From positions 310,001 to 374,000 of the forward strand of contig NZ_JAPDRF010000004.1 of the NCBI RefSeq assembly GCF_040706615.1: a DNA stretch of 64,000 bases, in the 5' to 3' direction. The notes beneath the pieces are model-generated. The model was given only the letters and a program-made list of their open reading frames with translations, was not told where the DNA came from and ran no database searches. A program made the position numbers and the translations under genes. This DNA is from Lentisalinibacter sediminis. GTDB taxonomy: Bacteria > Pseudomonadota > Gammaproteobacteria > Steroidobacterales > Woeseiaceae. Of this stretch, positions 52,744-61,422 are shown in pieces (the stretch's first letter is position 1; every line of letters starts with the position of its first letter).

Positions 52744-53535
52744 TCAGTCGCCAATTGCGAGCGGCATGCGCGCGCGGCCGAAGTTGGCTTTCGAGGGCTG
52801 TGCGCCGATGACTTCCAGCGTGTAGGCACCGGGCTCGGGCGGCGTCACCGCACCGTTGAAGCGGCTGGGCTCGCCGGCGTAGTCGAGCGCGCCGGTGGCG
52901 ACGACCTCGCCGTCGCGAAGCAGCCGCGCCGTGAGTTCGACGGTATCGGCGTCCCAGAGTCCGCCGGGGGTGAGCGGACAGCCGCACATCATGCCGACGT
53001 TGACCAGCACCCGGATCGGCTCGCCCGCCGCGTCGGCGGCTGCCTGCAGGATCTCGATGTTCAGGCCGTGCAGCGTCAGCACGACTCCGTCGCCGGTGAT
53101 CTCCGCCCCCGGCGTGATAAGCATCTCGGTCGAGGCCCGCATACTCGCGTCCGGATTGCCGAGCGGGCCGGTTGCGCTGATGCGCACGATGGTCGGCTCG
53201 TCGATATCGAATTCCGCCACGAAGACTGCAGCGCCATCGGTGTCGAACAGCACGGTATCGCGTTCCTGGGGATCCAGCCGCATGATCTTCTGCGTATCGC
53301 CGGTGGCGCCCCGGTGGGCGCCCTGGGCGAGCACCTCGCCGGTGGCGGTGTCCGTGACCGTCACCCAGGTCCCGCCGACGCCGCTGCCGATGAGCTTGGC
53401 GTCCTGGGACAGGACGTGCACGGGGATGCGGGTGGTCTCCGCGCCGGCCGCGGCGGGCATTGCCATAGCCATAGCCAGTACTGTCGCCGTGGCCAGCCAC
53501 GTCATCGTGGCAGTCACCAGTTTCCCTGCAGGCAT
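52744..53535 (-). CDS. Secreted protein of unknown function with a CGC motif
   Basis: A 263-residue exported protein that I do not recognise. The start at 53535 has AGGAGG seven bases upstream and gives a signal peptide (TWLATATVLAMAMAMPAAAGAE). The mature part looks all-beta: IPVHVLSQDAKLIGSGVGGTWVTVTD, VFVAEFDIDEPTIVRI, and a final segment ending in PGAYTLEVIGA. The only cysteines are paired in NVGMMCGCPLTPGGLWDADTVEL, which could bind metal or form a vicinal disulfide. It is the last gene of the sulfide operon, 64 bases after the heme lipoprotein gene. A role in handling sulfur species or metal in the periplasm is a guess from context. Confidence 0.75.
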   Translation of the reverse strand: MPAGKLVTATMTWLATATVLAMAMAMPAAAGAETTRIPVHVLSQDAKLIGSGVGGTWVTVTDTATGEVLAQGAHRGATGDTQKIMRLDPQERDTVLFDTDGAAVFVAEFDIDEPTIVRISATGPLGNPDASMRASTEMLITPGAEITGDGVVLTLHGLNIEILQAAADAAGEPIRVLVNVGMMCGCPLTPGGLWDADTVELTARLLRDGEVVATGALDYAGEPSRFNGAVTPPEPGAYTLEVIGAQPSKANFGRARMPLAIGD

Positions 53536-53599
53536 CTGATCCTCCTGTTGTCGTTGCAGCCCGGTGTTTGCCGGGTCGGTAGGGACGGCCCCGCCGGCG

Positions 53600-54220
53600 T
53601 CATCGCACGACGAAGGCGCCGCGAAGGTCACCGGCACTGTAACCGGTCGCGCGGTCCTGCGGGTAGCGCTTCGCGATCGCTTCGGCCACGGCCTCCGGCA
53701 CGTCGCTGCCGTGGCACATGAGGCACGGCGGCTCGACCACGATGGGCTTCATCCAGAGGAAGTCGCCGCCGTCGCTCGCGAACGGCTCCAGCGCGGCGGC
53801 AGGCGTGCCGGCGTCGATCTTGTTGCGCCACAGCGCGAGCACGGCGCGCTCACGGGCATCCGGGGCGTTGTCCGGATTGCGCGTCTTCAGGCTCGTGCGC
53901 GACACCGTGAGGCCGGCATCCGCCGAGACCTCGCGCGCAATCTCCGGCGCCTCTTCGGAACACACGCGGATGGCCGCGACGGGGCCCTCGCTGCCGATGG
54001 TCTCCATCAAGCGGGACTTGAGGCGCTGGCCGAGTTCGGAGGTTGCCGCCCTGGCTTGCTCCGCCTTCTGCGGCGAAACCTTCTGCGCGCTCGGCTCTGC
54101 CGGCGGCTCGGTCCCGCAGGCGGTGATCAGCGCCGCAACCGCCAGCGCGCCGGTCAGACGGCCGGCGCGCCGCGCAGACAAGTTGGGAAAGTTGCAAAAG
54201 TTCGGTCCGGCACCTGTCAT
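53600..54220 (-). CDS. DUF3365 (Tll0287-like) monoheme lipoprotein
   Basis: A 206-residue periplasmic protein with a lipobox-like LAVAALITACGTE, so probably anchored by lipid at the cysteine. The DUF3365 domain follows and contains one c-type heme motif, CLMCH, in VVEPPCLMCHGSDVPEAV near residue 165, as well as AIRVCSEEAPEIA and TSLKTRNPDNAPDA. It may take up or pass electrons in the periplasm or sense redox state. The ATG overlaps the DUF2892 stop (ATGA). The first dozen residues (MTGAGPNFCNFP) are encoded by a dispersed repeat that extends the signal peptide; a TTG inside NLSARR is an alternative start. Confidence 0.85.
   Translation of the reverse strand: MTGAGPNFCNFPNLSARRAGRLTGALAVAALITACGTEPPAEPSAQKVSPQKAEQARAATSELGQRLKSRLMETIGSEGPVAAIRVCSEEAPEIAREVSADAGLTVSRTSLKTRNPDNAPDARERAVLALWRNKIDAGTPAAALEPFASDGGDFLWMKPIVVEPPCLMCHGSDVPEAVAEAIAKRYPQDRATGYSAGDLRGAFVVR
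54185..54220 (+). repeat. AAAAGTTCGGTCCGGCACC dispersed repeat, copy E, over a start codon
   Basis: GGGAAAGTT, GCAAAAGTT and CGGTCCGGCACCTGTCAT. Read on the minus strand it supplies the ATG and first residues (MTGAGPNFCNF) of the DUF3365 lipoprotein and the TGA of DUF2892. Confidence 0.85.
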
Positions 54221-54426
54221 GTTGTTGCCAGTTCCTTCTCGGTGCGCATGCCGAGTTTGTGCATGACCATCGCGGCCGGGCAGAAGCCCGTGAAGGCGCT
54301 CTGCAGCAGATTCGCGCCCACGAAGACCGTGAGCCAGACGAACCACGGGTGCACGAAGTAGGTCAGGAAGACCGAGAGCAGGACCATGAAGCCTGCGAAT
54401 GCGAAGATGCCTCTTTCGACGGACAT
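54217..54426 (-). CDS. DUF2892 small membrane protein (YgaP-tail type)
   Basis: A 69-residue protein with two hydrophobic helices (GIFAFAGFMVLLSVFLTYF and FVWLTVFVGANLLQSAFTGFCPAAMVM). This is the DUF2892 domain found as the membrane tail of the rhodanese YgaP and as a stand-alone protein in BigR-controlled sulfide operons. The conserved FTGFCPAAMVMHKLG carries a single cysteine that might accept sulfane sulfur (inference). AGGAGG lies before the start at 54426. It is tightly coupled to the next gene by a four-base overlap. It fits the theme of persulfide handling set by the first genes of the operon. Confidence 0.9.
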   Translation of the reverse strand: MSVERGIFAFAGFMVLLSVFLTYFVHPWFVWLTVFVGANLLQSAFTGFCPAAMVMHKLGMRTEKELATT

Positions 54427-54458
54427 GATGTCTCCTCCTGTAGTCACTGGATTCTCGC

Positions 54459-55820
54459 TCAATAGTGGTAGCGGATACGCACGTAAAGATTGCTGTTGTC
54501 TTCGAGCTGGCCGAAGAACGTGTGATCGTCCCGGCCGCCGAACCAGTTGCCGCCGGCGGTGAGCTGCCATTCATCGCTCTGGCGGAATGTCACCGACGGG
54601 CGCAGATAGAAGTCCTCGTCCGAGGGCGAGAGGAACGTGAACAGGGACAGCGTCCAGCGGTCCTGGGCGATGCGGTACGTCAGCCTGTTCGTGAGTACCT
54701 GGCGGTATTCCTCGGGCTCGAACTGCGGCGCCGGCGAGTTCGCGATCAGCGCGTCGTGGTCCCGGGTGACTTCCACGTAGTACTGGAAGCCGGCGGTGAA
54801 ATTGGCCACCAGCTCGCGCTCGAACCCGGCCAGGAAGCGCACCTGGCTGTTGGGGACGGCCGGATCGTCGCCGTCCTCGTCGTCCCGTGAGTCGTACCAG
54901 GCGAATTCCGCATTGAAGAGGCCGGACCACAGCGGCAGCCGCAAGCTGGCGCCGAGCGACGTCAGCGGCGCGAAAGTGAGCCGCCCGTCGGCGTCCACCG
55001 CCGTCGGCTGCTTGAAGTAGCCGTAATAGCCGTAGGCGGCGTATTCCACGCCGCGCACCGTCTTGTACAGCCGCAGCGCCAGCTCGTACCGGCTCGGTTC
55101 CACCGCGCCGATCGGCGGGTCCGGCGCCACCACCTGGCCGGCCTGCGGCGAGAAAAACGAGAAACGCCGGCCGGTGAGATACTCGTCGGGCTGGTAGCGG
55201 GGCGTCCACGCCACTTCCACGTTGGCGAGATCGTTATAGAAGCCCGCCCGCAGCGTGTCCGACGGCGCCTTCAGGTACTCGTCGTCGCGACCGGCGAAGA
55301 AGGAGACGAAGTCCTTCGGAAACAGGTCGTTCAGGAACAGGAGATCGCCGGTACCCCACGTGAGCACCTGGCGGCCCGCGGTGACGTCGATGTCCTCCGT
55401 CGGCGAGAAAGCGACGGTCAGGTCGCGTATCTCCACCTCGAAGTCGCTCGTCACCGCATCGTACCAGACGTCGCCCACAGCATTCGCCTCGAGCGCCTCG
55501 CCGATCCACTCGGCCTCGGCACGCAGGCGGGCATCGCCCAGCGTCATGCGCCGGTTCACCGGGCCGTCGCTGTCGGCCCGCATGCCCGCGGCGAGTTCCG
55601 CGAATCCGGTGACGACGATGCCGCCGCCTTCGTCTTCCCAGCCGTCGCCCCAGTCCTCGGCCCACTCTTCACCGCTCTCCTCTGCCCACGGATCCTCGCC
55701 GCCCTCGCTCACCCCCTCGTCCGCCCCCTCATCCGCCCACGGGTCTTGCTCCCGGGCCGCGGCGGGGCCGGCGGCGAGCATCAGCGCCGCCAGCAGGGTG
55801 ATGGCGAGGACTCGGGGCAT
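54459..55820 (-). CDS. Outer-membrane beta-barrel protein with acidic tryptophan-rich N-terminus
   Basis: A 453-residue exported protein. After the signal peptide (VLAITLLAALMLAAGPAAAR) comes a low-complexity stretch of about 45 residues rich in aspartate, glutamate and tryptophan (DPWADEGADEG, EEWAEDWGDGWEDEG). The rest reads as a beta-barrel porin-like protein with alternating aromatic strands (VDVTAGRQVLTWGTGDLLFLNDLFPKDF, AAYGYYGYFKQP) and a C-terminal IRYHY typical of outer-membrane insertion. It is similar to barrel proteins found with MMPL exporters and LolA-like proteins. It begins one base into the stop of the LolA-like gene. It may form the outer exit of the exporter. Confidence 0.82.
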   Translation of the reverse strand: MPRVLAITLLAALMLAAGPAAAREQDPWADEGADEGVSEGGEDPWAEESGEEWAEDWGDGWEDEGGGIVVTGFAELAAGMRADSDGPVNRRMTLGDARLRAEAEWIGEALEANAVGDVWYDAVTSDFEVEIRDLTVAFSPTEDIDVTAGRQVLTWGTGDLLFLNDLFPKDFVSFFAGRDDEYLKAPSDTLRAGFYNDLANVEVAWTPRYQPDEYLTGRRFSFFSPQAGQVVAPDPPIGAVEPSRYELALRLYKTVRGVEYAAYGYYGYFKQPTAVDADGRLTFAPLTSLGASLRLPLWSGLFNAEFAWYDSRDDEDGDDPAVPNSQVRFLAGFERELVANFTAGFQYYVEVTRDHDALIANSPAPQFEPEEYRQVLTNRLTYRIAQDRWTLSLFTFLSPSDEDFYLRPSVTFRQSDEWQLTAGGNWFGGRDDHTFFGQLEDNSNLYVRIRYHY

Positions 55821-56635
55821 CAGCTACCGCCCTCCGTGCGCTCCAGCCACTCACGGGGCGGGCGGCGCAGCGAGCGCTCGGTGAAGATGTCGGCGGGCAG
55901 GCCGATGTCGTAGTCGATGAAACGGAACTGCATGAGCGTGTAGCCGCCCAGCGACTTGTCCTCGACCCGGCTCTTGGTCACCGTCGGGAAACCCTCGATG
56001 GTCTCGACGGCCCCCGCCTCGATCGTACGGTACGTCTCGCCGGCGGCGTTGCGGTATTCGATGCGCATCGGCAGCCAGGTCTCCTTGTCGATCCAGGTGG
56101 TGTAGTCGCTGAACTCCACCACATCCGGGTCCTTCGGGATGTGGCGCAGCACGTAGTAGTCCTCGGTCTCCTCGACGAACTCGTGCTCGTCCTCCTCCGG
56201 GCTGCGGCCGGAGACGTCCTCGTAGAAGTAGTGCGCGCCGACGAAGCTCGTGCGCTTGTCCCCGGCGGAGATGCGTTTCACGAGATCCAGGCCCGGCAGG
56301 TACAGCCAGCGGTCGTCGTCACGGCCGACGTGCTTCTTCACCAGGAAGGTGGTGCCGCGCACGTCGGAGGGCCGGCTGAACACCACCAGGAACTCCTGGT
56401 CGCCGCCATCCTCGACGTCCCGGCGCAGGATGGTGAACTGGCGCCGCTGCTCACGGCCCTGCTCGTCGTAAATGACCATGCGCACCTCGGAGCGGCCGTC
56501 GTCGCCGGCGTAGTAGGCGGCGAGATTGGCCTTCTCGACGATGGTGTCGACGTCGGGTGCGGACTGGCCGGCCGCTGCGAGCGGCAGTGCCAGCACGGCC
56601 GCGAGCCCGATCAGTTTGGTCCTGGGGTGGATCAT
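55820..56635 (-). CDS. LolA-like outer-membrane lipoprotein-sorting family protein
   Basis: A 271-residue periplasmic protein with a signal peptide (TKLIGLAAVLALPLAAAGQ). The LolA/LppX-like half-barrel is indicated by EVRMVIYDEQGREQRRQFTILRR, FLVVFSRPSDVRGTTFLVKKH, DDRWLYLPGLDLVKRISAGDKRTSFVGAHYFYEDVSGR and the terminal RFIDYDIGLPADIFTERSLRRPP. Members accompany MMPL exporters of the COG1033 group and probably carry a lipid or hydrophobic cargo through the periplasm. It lies 17 bases after the MMPL gene and is coupled to the outer-membrane gene. Confidence 0.87.
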   Translation of the reverse strand: MIHPRTKLIGLAAVLALPLAAAGQSAPDVDTIVEKANLAAYYAGDDGRSEVRMVIYDEQGREQRRQFTILRRDVEDGGDQEFLVVFSRPSDVRGTTFLVKKHVGRDDDRWLYLPGLDLVKRISAGDKRTSFVGAHYFYEDVSGRSPEEDEHEFVEETEDYYVLRHIPKDPDVVEFSDYTTWIDKETWLPMRIEYRNAAGETYRTIEAGAVETIEGFPTVTKSRVEDKSLGGYTLMQFRFIDYDIGLPADIFTERSLRRPPREWLERTEGGS

Positions 56636-56652
56636 CTCTGTACCTCCTTGCT

Positions 56653-59232
56653 TCAGCCCGATCCCTCGGCCTTGGCGTTATGGGTTTCACCCGGGAAGAA
56701 CAGGCGTCGCGCGACGCCCATCAATCCCGGCAGCAATATCAGCGTGGCGACGCCCGAGATGGCCATGATCGAGGCCATGAAGGCACCCACCGTGATGTAG
56801 GGCACCAGCGGCGCGAGGAACAGCGGCGTGAAACCGAGCGCGATGACGATGGCGTTACGCGAGATCGCCCTCGCCGGCTCCTCGAACACCGCCTGCGCCG
56901 CCCGGGCGAAGGAACCGAGCTCCGCGTGCAGCGAACGCATGCGCTGGATGAAGTGGATGGCAAAGTCGATGGACAGCCCCAGCGTCAGCGACGAGAGCAC
57001 GGCGATGGGCATGTCGTAGTCCTTGCCCACCCAGCCGATGAGCCCGTACACGCCCAGGATGGTCGCGGACAGCGGCAGCATCGCGAGCACGCCGAAGCGG
57101 ATCGAGCGGAACAGGAACGCCATCATCAGGAACACGACGACGAAGGCGGACAGCAGCGCATAGAGCATGCCCTCCACCATCTCCTGCTGCCAGACCCGGT
57201 TGATGTAGGTCTTGCCTGCCCAGCGCGCGCTCACCGCCTCCGGCAGCGGGTTGTCGTCCAGGTACTCCCGGGTGGCCTCGATCACCCGCTCCATGTCCTG
57301 GTTGTCGCCGCTGGTGAGCTGCAGCCAGAGCGTGGTCTGCTGATAGTCCGGCGTCACCATGTGCCATAGGTCCTGGGGCCGGTGCGAGGACTGGAACTGC
57401 AGGAGCGTCTGCGCGACGCCGCGCTGGGACTCCGGCAGGCGGTAGTCTTCCGGCTCGCCGCTCCTGAGCTCGCGGTTGACGGTCTTGACGACGTCCGGCA
57501 GCGCGTTGACCTTGCCCACCCTGCCGGTATCCACCAGCGCCTGCTGGAGGTCGTCGATCATGGAGAGCGCCTCCGGGCGCTGGAAGTAGTTCGAGCGCGA
57601 CGACGCCTGCTCAGCCGTGGAGAGGATCTCCTCCAGCGTCTCGATGTCGTCGTCGCCGCTCACCTCGAACAGCGCATCGTCCGCGGCCGCGATCACCCGG
57701 TCGAGCCAGGCGCCGCTCTCGTCTTCTTCGGCGTTCACAGCCTCGCGCACAGCGTCGAGCGCCGGGCCGGAACCGAGCTCTCCCGCCAGCTGCTCGAGTT
57801 CGCGGCGGGTCCCGGCCCGGTTGGCCTCGTTGTCGTAGCTCAGCACCAGATAGGCATCGTAGGTGCCCGCGAAGTGATCGTTCAGCACCCGGTCGGCGAT
57901 GCGGATGTCGTGGCTGGCCTTGAACCAGCGCACCGGGTTGTCGTTGATCTGGATGCGCATCACGCCGGCGACGCTCAGTGCCACCACAATAGCCGTGACC
58001 GCGAGGATCAGCTTGCCATTGGCGAACGCCGCAGAGCCCGTCCTGCGCAGAACCCGGGCGAGTAATGTGTCACTCTCCTGCTCCTCGGTGCCGAGCCGCG
58101 CCAGCACCTTCAGGCTCTCCGGCTTCATCCGCACCACGTAGGCAGGGATGAACACGATCGTGACCAGAAAGGCCAGCAGGATGCCGAAACCGACGAACGC
58201 GCCGAATACCCGCACCGGCGGGATGGGGGTCAGCAGCAGGGAGAAGAAGCCCACCGACGAGGTCAGCGAGGTGAACAGCATCGGCCGGAACAGGTGGCCG
58301 ACCACCTCGCGGATGGCCTTCTCGGCGGATTCGCGCCCGCCGTAGCGGTCGGCGAACTCGGACATGATGTGCACCGAGTCCACCACCGCGATCGGCATCA
58401 GGAAGATCGGGATCATCGAGCTCATGATGTGCACGGTGAAGCCGAGGCCGATCAGCAGGCCCATGGTGGCGATCACTGTCACCATGGCCACGATCATGGG
58501 CGCGATGATGAGTCGCACGCTGCGGAAGAAATACCACATCAGCAGGAAGATCATCAGGCCGGCCAGCGGCGCCGAGATGGCCATCTGCACGAACATCTCG
58601 TGACCGAAAGTGTCCTCCGCCACCGGCAGACCGGTGATGTGGATCTCCTGGTCCGGCGCGTGCTCGGCGGCCAGCACGCGGATCTGCTGCGACAGCGTAT
58701 AGCTCAGGTCCTTGCTCTCGATGGGAACGTAGATGGCCGCCGCCTTGCCGTCGCCGGAGACCAGCGTGTCCCGCAGCATCGGCAGATCGTCCACGTGGGC
58801 GCGCAGGGTCCGGGCCTGCTCCTGCGTCTCCGGCGGCTGCTTCATCATCCACTCGAAGCGCAGCTGGCCCTGCTCGCCCTGGGTGATGTTGTCGGCGACG
58901 GCCAGCGACATGAGATCGGGCCGGATCACGCCGTCGAGCTGCAGTATCTCGTCGGTGAGCCTGTGCAGCGCCGTCATGCTCTGCACGTTGTAGACGCCCT
59001 CGGGGTGGCTCGTGTTGACGAGGCCGACCACCAGCGCGTCGTGCAGCCGGAAGGTCTCCTCAACCTGATTGTGGAAGACCCGGTCCGTCTGGTCGTCCGG
59101 CAGCATGTTCTCCGGGTCCGTGTCGATCTGGATACGCGGGATCTGGGATCCCAGCAGTACCGTCAGGAGTACGGTGAGGACGTAGACGATCCGGGGCTTG
59201 CCCGTAGCCAGCTGCATCAGGGGTTGTCTCAT
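56653..59232 (-). CDS. MMPL/RND-family exporter (COG1033 type)
   Basis: An 859-residue inner-membrane exporter with two repeats, each with one helix, a large periplasmic domain and a bundle of five helices (for example APLAGLMIFLLMWYFFRSVRLIIAPMIVAMVTVIATMGLLIGLGF). The acidic residues of the proton path appear in PIAVVDSVHIMSEFADRY and LTLGLSIDFAIHFIQRM. The group includes hopanoid and lipid exporters such as HpnN-related proteins. It overlaps the SQR stop by four bases, which places export in the same translation unit as sulfide oxidation. Cargo is unknown; candidates are a sulfur-modified lipid, polysulfide or quinone-like molecule (speculative). Confidence 0.9.
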   Translation of the reverse strand: MRQPLMQLATGKPRIVYVLTVLLTVLLGSQIPRIQIDTDPENMLPDDQTDRVFHNQVEETFRLHDALVVGLVNTSHPEGVYNVQSMTALHRLTDEILQLDGVIRPDLMSLAVADNITQGEQGQLRFEWMMKQPPETQEQARTLRAHVDDLPMLRDTLVSGDGKAAAIYVPIESKDLSYTLSQQIRVLAAEHAPDQEIHITGLPVAEDTFGHEMFVQMAISAPLAGLMIFLLMWYFFRSVRLIIAPMIVAMVTVIATMGLLIGLGFTVHIMSSMIPIFLMPIAVVDSVHIMSEFADRYGGRESAEKAIREVVGHLFRPMLFTSLTSSVGFFSLLLTPIPPVRVFGAFVGFGILLAFLVTIVFIPAYVVRMKPESLKVLARLGTEEQESDTLLARVLRRTGSAAFANGKLILAVTAIVVALSVAGVMRIQINDNPVRWFKASHDIRIADRVLNDHFAGTYDAYLVLSYDNEANRAGTRRELEQLAGELGSGPALDAVREAVNAEEDESGAWLDRVIAAADDALFEVSGDDDIETLEEILSTAEQASSRSNYFQRPEALSMIDDLQQALVDTGRVGKVNALPDVVKTVNRELRSGEPEDYRLPESQRGVAQTLLQFQSSHRPQDLWHMVTPDYQQTTLWLQLTSGDNQDMERVIEATREYLDDNPLPEAVSARWAGKTYINRVWQQEMVEGMLYALLSAFVVVFLMMAFLFRSIRFGVLAMLPLSATILGVYGLIGWVGKDYDMPIAVLSSLTLGLSIDFAIHFIQRMRSLHAELGSFARAAQAVFEEPARAISRNAIVIALGFTPLFLAPLVPYITVGAFMASIMAISGVATLILLPGLMGVARRLFFPGETHNAKAEGSG

Positions 59233-60509
59233 GAGGACTGCCTCAGCTTGTCGACGCCGAGCAGACGCATCACCAGCCGCTCATAGACGGGCTCGGTCTG
59301 GCCGCGGCGTACCTTGCGCAGGAAATATTTCTCGAAACCCACCTTGGCGAGATGCACCCACTTGCCCTCGCCGGACCAATTGGTGTTGCGCGGCGGAATC
59401 TGGGGCAGCGCCACGAAGGCCACACCCCGGTCGCCGAAGTCCGCCAGGCAGACCGCGTTCCAGGTGGCCCGGTGGCCGGGCTCCCGGCCCGCCATGGCAT
59501 CGGCGATGTTGTGACTGGCGGCCGTCGCCATCGACTCGATCATGTAACCGGTCTTCGGCGTGCCCAGCGGCACGGTGGTGGGTCCCACCGGCGGGATGGC
59601 GACGCAGACGCCGATGGCGTAGACGTTGGGATACTTCGGGTTGCGCTGATAGTCGTCGATGACCACGAAACCGCGCGGGTTGACCAGTCCCTCGACGTCG
59701 CGCACGGCATCGATGCCGCGGAACGCGGGCAGGATCATCGCATGGCGGAATTCGAGGTCGTGTTCCTGACCCACCTCGTCGGCGGAGGCCATCTCCGACA
59801 CACGGACTCGGCCGTCCGTCACCTCGTCGATGCGCGCATTGGTCACCCATCGGATATGGCGTTCGCGCAGCTCGGATTCAAGCATGCTCTTGGTGTCGCC
59901 GACGCCGTCCAGGCCCAGATGGCCGATGTAGGGCTCCGGCGTGACGAAGGTCATCGGTACCCGGTCGCGGATCTTGCGGCGCCTGAGCTCCGTCTCGAGG
60001 ATGAACGCATATTCGTAGGCCGGGCCGAAGCACGAGGCGCCGTGGGCCGCGCCCACCACCACCGGACCCGGGTCCGCCACCAGCTTCTCGAAGTCGTCCA
60101 TGGCCTGACGGGCGTGATCGGTCTTGCACACGGACTGGGTGTAGCCGCCGTGGGGCCCGAGGCCCGGCACCTCGTCAAAGGCCAGGGCCGGCCCGGTCGC
60201 GATCACCAGGTAGTCGTAGTCCACGTTCTCGCCGTCGGCCAGTTCGATGCGGTTCTCCTCCGGGCGCACCTTCGCCGCCGCCTTGCCGATGAAATCGACG
60301 CCGTGGCGGCCGAGCGCGTCGGCCAGATCCACGCGGATATCGGACGGCTCCCGCCAGCCCACCGCCACCCAGGGGTTGGACGGCGTGAACTCGAAATACG
60401 GCAGGTCGCTCACGACGGTGATGCGGGCCTTGCCGGACAGGGCCTGCTTCAGTTCATAGGCCTGGGTAATGCCGCCGAGACCGGCACCGAGTACGACGAT
60501 ATGTGTCAT
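59229..60509 (-). CDS. sqr: Sulfide:quinone oxidoreductase
   Basis: A 426-residue membrane-associated flavoprotein that oxidises sulfide to sulfane sulfur and reduces quinone. The FAD motif is VVLGAGLGGITQAYEL. The three redox cysteines fall at C128 (TQSVCKTDHA), C160 (HGASCFGPAYEY) and C354 (TWNAVCLADFGD), almost the same numbers as in the Acidithiobacillus enzyme (128, 160, 356). The C-terminal GFEKYFLRKVRRGQTEPVYERLVMRLLG would anchor it to the membrane. It overlaps the persulfide dioxygenase-like gene by four bases and the MMPL exporter by four bases. Confidence 0.94.
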   Translation of the reverse strand: MTHIVVLGAGLGGITQAYELKQALSGKARITVVSDLPYFEFTPSNPWVAVGWREPSDIRVDLADALGRHGVDFIGKAAAKVRPEENRIELADGENVDYDYLVIATGPALAFDEVPGLGPHGGYTQSVCKTDHARQAMDDFEKLVADPGPVVVGAAHGASCFGPAYEYAFILETELRRRKIRDRVPMTFVTPEPYIGHLGLDGVGDTKSMLESELRERHIRWVTNARIDEVTDGRVRVSEMASADEVGQEHDLEFRHAMILPAFRGIDAVRDVEGLVNPRGFVVIDDYQRNPKYPNVYAIGVCVAIPPVGPTTVPLGTPKTGYMIESMATAASHNIADAMAGREPGHRATWNAVCLADFGDRGVAFVALPQIPPRNTNWSGEGKWVHLAKVGFEKYFLRKVRRGQTEPVYERLVMRLLGVDKLRQSS

Positions 60510-61408
60510 TTTCCACCCCCTGGGAAAGCGTCGACGGGAATCTTGAGATAGGAGACGCCGTTACCTTCCGCGGGCGGCAGGCGGCCGGCTCGGATGTTGA
60601 TCTGGATGGCCGGGATGATCAGGCGCGGCAGACCGAGCCCGGCATCGCGCTCCTCGCGCATGCGCACGAATTCCTCCCGGGAGACGCCGTCACGCAGGTG
60701 ACGGTTGTGTTCCCGCTGCTCGGCCACGGTCGTCACCGAGCGGGGCTCGGCCGCCTCGGCCGGATAATCGTGGCAGAGATACAGGCGGGTCTCGAGCGGC
60801 AGTTCGAACAGGCGCTGGACGGAATCGTACAGACGCCCGGCATTCCCGCCGGGGAAGTCGCAGCGGGCGCTGCCGTAGTCCGGCCGGAACAGCGTATCGC
60901 CGACGAAGACGATGTCTTCGCCGACCCGGTAGGCGATGCTGTCGTCGGTGTGGCCAGGCACCGCCAGCACGCGTACCGGCAGCTCACCGATGGAGAAGCC
61001 GTCGCCATCGGCGAACAGGCGGTCGAACTGGGAACCGTCGGCGGGGAAATCGGGTCCCAGGTTGAACGTACGGCGGAAGTTCTCCTGCACGTCGCGGATG
61101 CCGGCGCCGATGCCGACGGGGGCGCCGGTCCGCTCCTGCAGATACTCGGCCGCCGTCACGTGATCCGCGTGGGCATGGGTCTCCAGGATCCAGGCGACGC
61201 GGAGGCTCTCCTGCTCCACCCGGGCCAGCAGGGCATCCACCGATGCGGTCGAAGTGCGCCCCGAACCGGGGCAGTAATCCAGCACCGGGTCAATGACCGC
61301 GGCCTGCCGCGTGGCCGGATCGGACACCACATAGGAGAACGTATTGGTGTCTTCATGGTAAAAAGTATCAACTTTCGGGGTGCTCACGGGACAAGCTCCG
61401 CAGTTCAT
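60506..61408 (-). CDS. blh: Persulfide dioxygenase-like beta-lactamase-fold protein (Blh/ETHE1 family)
   Basis: A 300-residue metallo-beta-lactamase fold protein of the Blh/ETHE1 type that would oxidise glutathione persulfide to sulfite. The metal motif is ETHAHADHVTAAEYL (H78, H80, D82, H83), followed by VPGHTDDSIAY, FVGDTLFRPDYGSARCDFPGG and LYLCHDYP. Start at 61408 (MNCGACPVSTPKVDTF); a GTG eight codons later is an alternative. Blh is the standard partner of BigR, which is encoded divergently across 76 bases with an inverted repeat between them. It is the first gene of the sulfide operon. Confidence 0.92.
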   Translation of the reverse strand: MNCGACPVSTPKVDTFYHEDTNTFSYVVSDPATRQAAVIDPVLDYCPGSGRTSTASVDALLARVEQESLRVAWILETHAHADHVTAAEYLQERTGAPVGIGAGIRDVQENFRRTFNLGPDFPADGSQFDRLFADGDGFSIGELPVRVLAVPGHTDDSIAYRVGEDIVFVGDTLFRPDYGSARCDFPGGNAGRLYDSVQRLFELPLETRLYLCHDYPAEAAEPRSVTTVAEQREHNRHLRDGVSREEFVRMREERDAGLGLPRLIIPAIQINIRAGRLPPAEGNGVSYLKIPVDAFPGGGK

Positions 61409-61422
61409 CTCGGATATTATAT

